From Pusillimonas minor (lineage in GTDB: Bacteria; Pseudomonadota; Gammaproteobacteria; Burkholderiales; Burkholderiaceae_B), in the NCBI RefSeq assembly GCF_014237865.1, contig NZ_JACJUU010000002.1, positions 124,001 to 188,000 of the forward strand: a stretch of 64,000 nt of DNA, given 5' to 3'. This document shows, piece after piece, positions 1 to 6,951 of this stretch. Below the pieces are notes generated by a model. That model had not been told where the DNA came from and did not search any database. It saw only the letters and a list, made by a program, of their open reading frames with translations. The position numbers and the translations under genes were made by a program. Each line of letters opens with the position of its first letter. The stretch's first letter is position 1.

Positions 1-612
1 CAACGCGTACACATGTGTACGCACGGTGTGGCGGTCAACTTCGCGTTCCCCCCAGACGGTATCAACAATACGGTCATACGAGACAAAATCAGGGTAGGCG
101 CGGATCAACATTTCGAAAAGACGCGCCCCGATGCCCGACAACGCCAGATCCGGATGCCCCGCTACCGAAACCACTAAACGCCCCGGGTCAAAACCAATGC
201 CAGGCATATGAACGACGCCTGTGCGCGACGGCAAGCGGCGCCGCCCCAACGCATCGACCCGCAGCTTCAACTCTTTAAGATTGAAAGGCTTGACCAGATA
301 GTCGTCGGCGCCGGCGCCAAAACCCGCTTCTTTGTCGGGCAACTGGTCTTTGGCAGTCATGAAAATAACAGGCGTCTGACAGCCCAGGTCTTCGCGCAGA
401 CGCCGGCAAATATCAAAGCCCGAAACACCCGGCAACATGACGTCAAGCACAATTACGTCATACGACTGCGTGGCCACCAGATGCAAAGCGGTTAAACCGT
501 CGGGCGCAAAATCCAGCACATAACGCCGATCATGGCCAAAATACTCGAACAGATTCTCGGCCAAGGGCCGGTTATCTTCGACAATTAGCAACCGCAGGGG
601 CGTATCGTTCAT
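1..612 (-). CDS. OmpR-family response regulator (C-terminus cut by window edge)
   Basis: Two-component response regulator acting in the cytoplasm as a phospho-switched transcription factor. I translated the minus strand from the ATG at 612. The receiver domain has the acidic pair E12/D13, the phospho-acceptor D57 in VLDVMLPG, T86 and K108 in DDYLVKPF. A winged-helix DNA-binding domain follows, with the recognition-helix segment VDRHTVRTHVYAL reaching the left edge, so only the last few residues are missing. The start overlaps the stop of the upstream glycosyltransferase as ATGA, so the gene is translationally coupled to the lipid A modification genes. A sensor kinase is expected beyond the left edge, but this is not visible. 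Direct repeats at 3173-3200 are a plausible binding site for this regulator. Confidence 0.93.
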   Translation of the reverse strand, partial: MNDTPLRLLIVEDNRPLAENLFEYFGHDRRYVLDFAPDGLTALHLVATQSYDVIVLDVMLPGVSGFDICRRLREDLGCQTPVIFMTAKDQLPDKEAGFGAGADDYLVKPFNLKELKLRVDALGRRRLPSRTGVVHMPGIGFDPGRLVVSVAGHPDLALSGIGARLFEMLIRAYPDFVSYDRIVDTVWGEREVDRHTVRTHVYAL

Positions 613-2099
613 TTGATCAGCGGCTCGGCGTGGCCTGCAGAACGCGGCCCCGAGGCAATCTGGTTGTCAGCATGGCTTTGATGATACATGAGGACGAACC
701 GCCGGCTCTCGAGTACCGGTATTGCCCCCACATCGCCCAGCGTTGCCGCGTTTTCTTTCTGGATGGCAAACCACAAGCCCTCGCCAGTGGCCAGTCGGGC
801 CAGCAATACGTCACGCGATACGCGCCGCGCGGTGTTGCGGGAATAAAAGCGCGCCGAAAACGGCAGGTCATCGACGTAAAGCAAAGGCGCTGACAACTTG
901 CCATGATGTTGCGCATACGACACCAGATACTTCTCGGTTTTTAACAGGGAGGGATTCATCACCATGACGCTTACAAATACGGCTAACGCCAGTGGCGCCG
1001 CCGCTGCCGCATAGGGGGCAAGCATCACCCAGGCCACGGGCCGCTGCCTGTGCAAACACACCAACCCCCGGGCTAGCAACACGCTAAACCCGCCCAGCGC
1101 CGGCAAAAGATATGTCCAGAGGATATTGCCCGAGAAGGTGAAAAACATCGGTGTGAATAGGGCCCAGCCCAAAAAATAAAGCGTACGACGGTCATGGCAA
1201 CCGGCGACAAGTAAGGCACGCCCACGCGCCGACACCGATAACCACAGCAGCAAGGCCAGGGCCAGAATGCCCCAAGGGAAAGACGCCTGCAGCCAATACA
1301 CCCAAATGGTGCCGCGTGGTGCGCGATGCGCTGTGCCATACAAGTCGCCCGCCCAACCCGGGTCAAGAAACCGGCGCACATGTTCACCAACCAGAAAATA
1401 ATCCAGGAACCCGGGCGTTTTAATCTCGGCCAGCACATACCATGGCACCACCAGCACCAGCAACACTGCCAAGCCCGTCACCCATGGCAAACCTTTGAGC
1501 GAGGCGCGGAAAGATCGGTCGAGCAAAAATGCAGGCGCAACGGCGCCGCCCACCAGAACGACGGCCAGCGGCCCTTTGGCCAGCAAGCCCACCGCAAGCC
1601 CAATAAAGAATGCATACCGCCAGAACACCCCGGAAGCGTGTGACGCCATCAGGGCACCCGTCATGCACAGCACCGTGCCCAAGGCCAGAAAGGGGTCAGT
1701 CAGCACCGCGCCCGAGGCAATAAACACCAGCGCGCAAGAAGCGTAAATCAGCACAGACAGTCGTGCCGTTGACGTGTCGTAGACCTGCCGAACGCAAGCG
1801 TACAAAGCGCCCAGCGCTGCCAGGGTCGCACACCATGAAGGCAACCGCGCGGCAAAGTCTGTGACGCCGAACAGGCGAAAAGACGCGGCCTGGGCCCAGA
1901 AAGAAAGGGGAGGCTTGCCCCAGAACGGCACCCCCGGCTCGAACCAGGGCGTAATCCAGTCGCCCGATTCGGCCATTAAGCGGGCAATCTCGGCATAGCG
2001 TGGCTCGGAGGTGTCGGCGAGCGGTAACAGGCACATCCCGATCAGCGGCAGCATCAACACCGCCAGCAACAATACGATATAGCGACGATCAGGCCGCAT
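609..2099 (-). CDS. ArnT-like lipid A glycosyltransferase (GT83/GT39-type membrane protein)
   Basis: Integral inner-membrane glycosyltransferase of 496 residues. This family transfers a sugar from an undecaprenyl-phosphate donor to a lipid A phosphate on the periplasmic face. A first membrane helix (about residues 8-27) is followed by the acidic periplasmic loop DTSEPRYAEIARLM, then GDWITPWFEPG and FWGKPPLSFW, all hallmark ArnT segments. About ten further hydrophobic helices follow. It overlaps the ArnC-like gene by 11 bp upstream and the response regulator by 4 bp downstream. In Bordetella the equivalent pair (LgmA/LgmB) adds glucosamine to lipid A. Whether the sugar here is glucosamine or aminoarabinose cannot be read from the sequence, because no deacetylase or L-Ara4N synthesis gene is visible nearby. 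Confidence 0.87.
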   Translation of the reverse strand: MRPDRRYIVLLLAVLMLPLIGMCLLPLADTSEPRYAEIARLMAESGDWITPWFEPGVPFWGKPPLSFWAQAASFRLFGVTDFAARLPSWCATLAALGALYACVRQVYDTSTARLSVLIYASCALVFIASGAVLTDPFLALGTVLCMTGALMASHASGVFWRYAFFIGLAVGLLAKGPLAVVLVGGAVAPAFLLDRSFRASLKGLPWVTGLAVLLVLVVPWYVLAEIKTPGFLDYFLVGEHVRRFLDPGWAGDLYGTAHRAPRGTIWVYWLQASFPWGILALALLLWLSVSARGRALLVAGCHDRRTLYFLGWALFTPMFFTFSGNILWTYLLPALGGFSVLLARGLVCLHRQRPVAWVMLAPYAAAAAPLALAVFVSVMVMNPSLLKTEKYLVSYAQHHGKLSAPLLYVDDLPFSARFYSRNTARRVSRDVLLARLATGEGLWFAIQKENAATLGDVGAIPVLESRRFVLMYHQSHADNQIASGPRSAGHAEPLIK

Positions 2100-3111
2100 G
2101 ACCGCGCTCCTCGACCATGCGAACCCCGACAGACCGACTTGTCTGACGACGCTCGACGATGTCTCTGACCAGATAAAGCGGGCGCTGCTTGGCTTCGAAG
2201 TATGTTTTACCCACGTACTCGCCCAGCAAGCCTACCGACACCAATTGAACGCCGCCAAGCAAAGTCATGATCGCAATCAGTGAGGGATAGCCTTGCACGA
2301 CCTCGCCCAACACCAGCGTTTTGGCAATGATCCAGCCCCCGAACAACACACCGGTCAGGGCCGTCAGCAAGCCAAGCACCATGGCAATGCGCAGCGGGGC
2401 CACCGAGAACGACGTGATCCCCTCGAAGGCCAGTCGCAACAAGCCGAGGTAATCCCACTTGGTGTGCCCCGCAGCCCGCGGCGCGCGGTCGTATAACAAT
2501 ACCGTCGTCGGCAAACCAATCCAGGCAAACAACCCTTTCATGTAGCGATTTCGCTCTGGTAACTGGCCCAGGGCATCAACAGCCTTGCGACTCATCAGAC
2601 GAAAATCGCCGGTGTCTTCAGGAATATCAACCGCACTGACCCGATTGAGCAAACGATAGAACAGATGCGCACTCAGCTTCTTTGTCGCTGTTTCGCCGGC
2701 ACGCGTCCGGCGCCTCATGGCCACCACGTCTGCGCCCGCTTGCCAGGCCTCGATCATTTGCGGGATAAGCTCGGGCGGGTCTTGCAAATCGGCATCCAGC
2801 ACGACAACCGCATCGCCTTTGGCGTGGGCTATACCCGCAGTCAGGGCCGCCTCCTTGCCAAAATTGCGGCTGAGCCGGACCGCACGTACATGCAGCACCC
2901 GTGCGGCGAGGTCCGCCATGTCAATATCGCTGCCGTCGCGGCTGCCATCGTCAACCAGCACAATTTCGTACCGAAGCGGCAACCCCGACAAGACCGCCGT
3001 CAGGCGCGCATGGAGCAACGGCAACACCGCACGTTCGTTATATACAGGCACCACAACCGACAAAAGCGGTTGCGCCGCCGGCTTGAAACGCAGTTGCATT
3101 GAAGCATTCAT
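2089..3111 (-). CDS. Family 2 glycosyltransferase, ArnC/DPM1-like (polyprenyl-phosphate sugar synthase)
   Basis: Makes the lipid-linked sugar donor used by the ArnT-like enzyme, at the cytoplasmic face of the inner membrane. The N-terminal GT-A domain shows LSVVVPVYNER, EIVLVDDGSRDGS and the metal-binding DADLQDPPE. Two C-terminal hydrophobic segments lie around IAMVLGLLTALTGVLFGGWII and IAIMTLLGGVQLVSVGLLGEYVG, the usual arrangement for ArnC/GtrB/DPM1 proteins. I chose the ATG at 3111 (340 residues); a GTG at 3123 is in frame. It is the first gene of a three-gene operon, with the probable regulator boxes about 60 bp upstream. Bordetella LgmA is the closest functional analogue I know. Confidence 0.87.
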   Translation of the reverse strand: MNASMQLRFKPAAQPLLSVVVPVYNERAVLPLLHARLTAVLSGLPLRYEIVLVDDGSRDGSDIDMADLAARVLHVRAVRLSRNFGKEAALTAGIAHAKGDAVVVLDADLQDPPELIPQMIEAWQAGADVVAMRRRTRAGETATKKLSAHLFYRLLNRVSAVDIPEDTGDFRLMSRKAVDALGQLPERNRYMKGLFAWIGLPTTVLLYDRAPRAAGHTKWDYLGLLRLAFEGITSFSVAPLRIAMVLGLLTALTGVLFGGWIIAKTLVLGEVVQGYPSLIAIMTLLGGVQLVSVGLLGEYVGKTYFEAKQRPLYLVRDIVERRQTSRSVGVRMVEERGHAA

Positions 3112-3172
3112 GTCAGGACTCACTGAAACATCAGAAGAGCCCCCACATTAAGCGTCGACGCGACAATAAACC

Positions 3173-3200
3173 GTCAAAGAAAAGTCAAGAAAACGTCAAA
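3173..3200 (-). promoter_or_regulatory. Three hexamer direct repeats with 11-bp period (PmrA/PhoP-box-like)
   Basis: On the plus strand the hexamers are GTCAAA (3173-3178), GTCAAG (3184-3189) and GTCAAA (3195-3200), each separated by exactly 5 nt. Read toward the ArnC-like gene they are TTTGAC, CTTGAC, TTTGAC. Hexamer-N5-hexamer spacing is typical of OmpR-family regulators such as PmrA and PhoP, and this operon encodes an OmpR-family regulator. Binding is an inference. I could not fix a convincing -10 box. Confidence 0.55.
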
Positions 3201-3266
3201 ATCGGTAATTACCCGGGTGTGGCAACCAGAAAGGCCCCGAATACAGGCACACGCCCCTGAATGTGC

Positions 3267-3295
3267 TTGTTTGCATCAGATGATTGCATTATGCT
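3267..3295 (+). promoter_or_regulatory. Candidate sigma-70 promoter for the NRPS-PKS operon
   Basis: TTGTTT at 3267-3272, a 17-bp spacer and TATGCT at 3290-3295 lie about 75 bp upstream of the first gene of the biosynthetic operon. The -10 matches consensus at four of six positions. No other obvious promoter was seen in the 259 bp between the divergent genes. Confidence 0.4.
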
Positions 3296-3370
3296 TCTAA
3301 GGCTGAATATCGAGCCGGACGAGATTCTTCGGCGCCGGAACCCGCTCCACCCTTATCGCAGGATACCGCC

Positions 3371-3895
3371 ATGACCAACTCTCATAACGAAGCCACAGAA
3401 TCCGCTAGCACCGACGAAGCGCAAGCCCTTCAGGTGTCGTCACCCAGTGTCGACCTCGACGCGGCCAACACACAAGCCGAACAAGTCATCAAACGTTACG
3501 TCAAATGGGCTGCAGCGGCCGCCATCGTGCCGGTCCCGGTACTCGATCTGGCCGCCTTGGCCACCGTTCAGGTCAAAATGATCAAAAACATTGCACAGTG
3601 CTACGGCGCAACTGCCAACGAAAGCTCGCTCAAGCCCGTTGTGGCATCGTTGCTGGGTACGCTCGGCGCCGCTGGCATCAGCGGCGGCCTGGTGGGCTCT
3701 TCGGCCAAAATCGTACCCGTCACAGGCACCATTCTGGGCAGCATTGGTTTTGCGGCCTTTGGCTCGGCAGCCACCTATGCCCTGGGCCGCGTGTTTTCCT
3801 CGCATTTCGCCTCGGGTGGCACCCTCGAAAACTTCAGCGCCAGCGCCGCCACCGGCCGCCTGAAAGCCGAATACAAAAAAGCCCGCGCCGAGTAA
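3371..3895 (+). CDS. DUF697 (YcjF-like) membrane-associated protein
   Basis: A 174-residue protein whose core, from about residue 37, matches DUF697: a lead-in IKRYVKWAAAAAIVPVPVLDLAAL, then VQVKMIKNIAQCYG, followed by small-residue-rich hydrophobic helices. I started at the ATG at 3371; an in-frame ATG at 3284 would add a low-complexity extension without support. The acidic, Ser/Thr-rich N-terminus looks disordered. The family is of unknown function and is often fused to or paired with GTPases; here it stands alone. It is the first gene of the long plus-strand operon, 7 bp before a tiny membrane protein and about 200 bp before the peptide exporter. Its role in that operon is unknown. Confidence 0.72.
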   Translation: MTNSHNEATESASTDEAQALQVSSPSVDLDAANTQAEQVIKRYVKWAAAAAIVPVPVLDLAALATVQVKMIKNIAQCYGATANESSLKPVVASLLGTLGAAGISGGLVGSSAKIVPVTGTILGSIGFAAFGSAATYALGRVFSSHFASGGTLENFSASAATGRLKAEYKKARAE

Positions 3896-3902
3896 CCCCG
3901 CC

Positions 3903-4067
3903 ATGCTGCCGTTTTCCATCCTGGCCTATGTGTTGCTCTCTTTATTGGTGGGCTTCATCGGGCGCAACAGCCGCGTGGGCTTTGCGGGTGCATTCGTGCT
4001 TTCGCTCCTGCTCACGCCGGTTGTCATGGGGTTGGCTTACCTTATCGCCGAACCGCGCAAAACATGA
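3903..4067 (+). CDS. Small membrane protein, 54 residues
   Basis: Short open frame starting MLPFSILAYVLLSLL and ending in AEPRKT, with two predicted membrane helices (about residues 4-18 and 28-47) joined by a basic turn GRNSRVGF. It lies 7 bp after the DUF697 gene and 30 bp before the exporter gene, in the same direction, so it is likely co-transcribed. I recognise no family. The clear two-helix pattern, the positive charges in the loop and at the C-terminus, and the tight spacing support a real gene rather than chance. It could be an accessory subunit or membrane anchor for the neighbouring DUF697, transporter or SPFH proteins. Confidence 0.6.
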   Translation: MLPFSILAYVLLSLLVGFIGRNSRVGFAGAFVLSLLLTPVVMGLAYLIAEPRKT

Positions 4068-4097
4068 CCTTGCCCTTCACATCTTCCGGCACCGTCA

Positions 4098-5813
4098 ATG
4101 GCCAAGTCTCCTGATACCCAAAGCACCGGGGAATTCCTTCTAGGGCTGCTGGGCCGCTCAAAACAAAGGGGCAGCCAAGCCCCTTTTTCTTTGCTGTCGT
4201 TCATTAAGGCCGGCACACAAAATGGCGCGCGGGGGTTCTTGCTGGCCTACGCCATTTTGTCGGCGGCAGCAGGCACGGGCATTCTGGTATTACTCAACAC
4301 CGAGTCACAACTGCTCGAGCAGCAAGGCTACTCCACACTACTTGCCGTTTTCTTCATTGTTCTGCTGTTGGTGTACCGCTTCTCGCAACGCCTGCTGGTT
4401 GCAAAAACCGCCGCCCAAATCGAACAGGCGCTGCACGCAAAACGGCAGCGCATTCTGGGCAAAACCCTTAATTTGTCGCTGCGCGATCTCGAAAACCTGG
4501 GCGGCAACCGGGTCATCAATGGCATTTCCGCGTCATACGAATCGCTTTCGCAAGCAGTCGTGCCTCTGGTTGCCGGTGTCGAAGGCCTGGTCATGCTGGT
4601 CTTCATGTATGCCTACCTGCTGGTGTTGTCGCCGGCCGCTGGGTTGCTTACGGCCGTAGTCGCCGGTCTGTCGGTTTTGGGGTATCTGGCGCTTAACAAG
4701 CACCTCGACAGCACCCTGAAAGAAACCGAAGAAGACAGCCAGCGGTTTCGCGACTACGCAAACGCCGTGGTACAGGGCAGCAAAGAACTACGCCTGAACC
4801 CGACCCGACGCGCCGGACTGGAACAGGACATGGTCGACACCTCTGCGGCGCTGGCGTCCAGCCGCTCGACCAGCGCGCACATTTTGGCTCAGATCCTCAC
4901 CACCGGCACCTCGGTGTCCTACCTGTTGGCAGGTAGCGTCGTCTTTTTATTGCCCCTGCTGGCCGACATCCCCGGCGAAGACATTTCCCGTATTGTCATG
5001 GCGGTCTTGTTCCTGATCGGCCCGGTGGGTTCTTTGGCCAATAGCATCCAGCACTATGCCATTGCCCGCTTTGCCATGGGCAACATCAACCGCTTCGAAA
5101 GCCAGATCGACAGTTGCCACCCGGCTGCCACAGCCGACCACGACGCTGGCGCGGGCGAGTTCACCGGCTTGTCACTGAAAAAAGTCAGCTACGAGCACCG
5201 CGTCCCCGAAGGCGCCGGTTCGGGGTTCCGGGTCACTAACATCAGCCTCGACGTCAAACCTGGGGAAATCCTGTTCATCACCGGCGGCAATGGCTCCGGC
5301 AAAACCACCGTATTGCGTGTGCTCACGGGGCTTTATCCGCGCGACACCGGCACAATGGCTTCTCAAGGTACCGACATCCCCTTAAACCCGCCTCAGTGGT
5401 ATCGCAATCTGTTTGCCGGCGTCTTCGCCGACTACCATGTGTTCACCCGGCCCTACGGGCTCGACGACACCGGGCGCAGCATACTGGCCCAATGGCTCGA
5501 ACGCCTGGCCATTAACGACAAGGTGCCCTGGCCCGCCGACCAGATCGACGCAGATGCACTGTCTACCGGCCAGCGCAAGCGCCTGGCGCTTGCGCTGGCC
5601 CTGGCCGAACAACGCCCTGTGCTGGTGCTCGACGAATGGGCGGCCGACCAAGACCCCGCAACGCGCAAACTGTTCTACACCAAAATTCTGCCCGAATTAA
5701 AAGCGCAGGGTAAAACCATTATCTGCATCACCCACGACGACAACTACTTTAATTGCGCCGACCGGCGCTTCCACATGTCTGAAGGGAAAATGACCCAGGT
5801 AGATGCCCCATGA
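4098..5813 (+). CDS. SyrD/PvdE-type (cyclic) peptide export ABC transporter
   Basis: A 571-residue half-transporter with six N-terminal membrane helices fused to an ATPase domain. Walker A is FITGGNGSGKTT at about residue 392. The signature LSTGQRKR replaces the usual LSGGQ. Walker B is PVLVLDEWAADQDP, and the switch histidine is in ICITHDD. LSTGQ and DEWAADQDP are typical of the SyrD/PvdE family, which exports nonribosomal peptides and their precursors across the inner membrane. It is translationally coupled (ATGA) to the following SPFH gene and lies just upstream of the megasynthases, so it most likely exports their product. No outer-membrane or TonB partner is nearby. Confidence 0.9.
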   Translation: MAKSPDTQSTGEFLLGLLGRSKQRGSQAPFSLLSFIKAGTQNGARGFLLAYAILSAAAGTGILVLLNTESQLLEQQGYSTLLAVFFIVLLLVYRFSQRLLVAKTAAQIEQALHAKRQRILGKTLNLSLRDLENLGGNRVINGISASYESLSQAVVPLVAGVEGLVMLVFMYAYLLVLSPAAGLLTAVVAGLSVLGYLALNKHLDSTLKETEEDSQRFRDYANAVVQGSKELRLNPTRRAGLEQDMVDTSAALASSRSTSAHILAQILTTGTSVSYLLAGSVVFLLPLLADIPGEDISRIVMAVLFLIGPVGSLANSIQHYAIARFAMGNINRFESQIDSCHPAATADHDAGAGEFTGLSLKKVSYEHRVPEGAGSGFRVTNISLDVKPGEILFITGGNGSGKTTVLRVLTGLYPRDTGTMASQGTDIPLNPPQWYRNLFAGVFADYHVFTRPYGLDDTGRSILAQWLERLAINDKVPWPADQIDADALSTGQRKRLALALALAEQRPVLVLDEWAADQDPATRKLFYTKILPELKAQGKTIICITHDDNYFNCADRRFHMSEGKMTQVDAP

Positions 5814-6934
5814 ATGTAAAGCTCCGACACCTTCTGCGCCGCCTGGCATCGACCTTGATATTTTTACTTCTGGTCGCCGTTTTTCTCATCATTATCTTGT
5901 GGGATGCCGTGATCCAGACCACACCGGTCGGGCATGCCAGTGTGCTTTGGCATCGTTTCCCCGTTGGGGGTCAAAGCTCGGTTGGGCCGCTACGCGAAGG
6001 CATGCACATCATTCAACCCTGGGACCGCTTCTACACTTACGACTTGCGTCTGCAAACCAAAGACCAAGACTTCCAGGTCGTGTCCAAAGACGGTTTGCAT
6101 TTCAATATTTCGCTCACTATTCGCTGGCGTATCATCCGGCACAACCTGGTGCTCCTGAACCAGACCATGGGCCCCAACTACGTCGACAAGCTGCTGGTGC
6201 CCAAGGTCGGCTGGGCGGCACGCCGGGTCGTGGCCAACTATTCGGCCGAGGCCCTGTTCACCGACAAGCGCACCGAAGTTCAAGAGCTCCTGTACAAACT
6301 CATCACCGAGGGCTCACCCAAAAACGGTATTGCAGGCGAATCCCCCGACATGCGTGACGATGAAGACGTCGTCGAGCTTACCGATGTTCTCATCCGCAAT
6401 GTCGAGCTGCCGGCGCAAATCAAGCGCGCCATCGAAAACAAACTCGAGCAGGCCCAGATCGTCGAAGAATATCGGTTCATTGTTCAACGCGAAGTGCTTG
6501 AGTCGCAACGCAAAGAAATCGAGGCTGAGGGCATTCGCAAATTCCAGGAGACCATCGCCCCGGCTATTTCAGACAGCTACCTGAAGTGGCGTGGCATCGA
6601 GGCCAGCCTCGAACTGGCCAAGTCTCCCAATAGCAAAATCGTGATTTTCGGCAACAGCGAAAGCGGCCTGCCTGTTATTTTCGATGCCACCGACAAGGGC
6701 CAATCGCCCATAACGATCGACACGTCGTCCAAGTCCGAATCGCCGCCTGCCAAGGCCGCTAAAAAGCTTACCCCCGCCGCAGGGGCCGAAAAAACCGCCG
6801 ACACAGCTGCAGCCAAGGGCGATCCGGCGGCTTACCCGAACCTTGCCGAAGGCATGCCGCCCACCCCAGAAGCCATGCGCGGTTACAAAGACGACGGCCC
6901 CAATCACCGCAACCCTGTCGCCCGATCACGATAA
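5810..6934 (+). CDS. SPFH/Band 7 (prohibitin-like) membrane protein
   Basis: A 374-residue protein with one N-terminal membrane helix (about residues 14-34), a Band 7 domain (GLHFNISLTIRWRI, the AEALFTDKRTEVQELL helix, VELPAQIKRAIENKLEQAQ) and a charged helical segment. The C-terminal tail of about 100 residues is low-complexity, rich in Ala, Lys and Pro. SPFH proteins form large membrane-bound rings that organise microdomains or control proteases. The start overlaps the exporter stop as ATGA, and the first megasynthase begins 17 bp after its stop. A place inside an NRPS operon is unusual; I infer a role in membrane placement or stability of the exporter or synthases, but nothing in the sequence proves it. 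Confidence 0.83.
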   Translation: MNVKLRHLLRRLASTLIFLLLVAVFLIIILWDAVIQTTPVGHASVLWHRFPVGGQSSVGPLREGMHIIQPWDRFYTYDLRLQTKDQDFQVVSKDGLHFNISLTIRWRIIRHNLVLLNQTMGPNYVDKLLVPKVGWAARRVVANYSAEALFTDKRTEVQELLYKLITEGSPKNGIAGESPDMRDDEDVVELTDVLIRNVELPAQIKRAIENKLEQAQIVEEYRFIVQREVLESQRKEIEAEGIRKFQETIAPAISDSYLKWRGIEASLELAKSPNSKIVIFGNSESGLPVIFDATDKGQSPITIDTSSKSESPPAKAAKKLTPAAGAEKTADTAAAKGDPAAYPNLAEGMPPTPEAMRGYKDDGPNHRNPVARSR

Positions 6935-6951
6935 CTCCCGAGGTCATCCCC

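Noticed and set aside
4064-4114. A 16-codon frame starting at the stop of the small membrane protein
   Set aside because: Too short to judge and overlaps the exporter start; no independent support.
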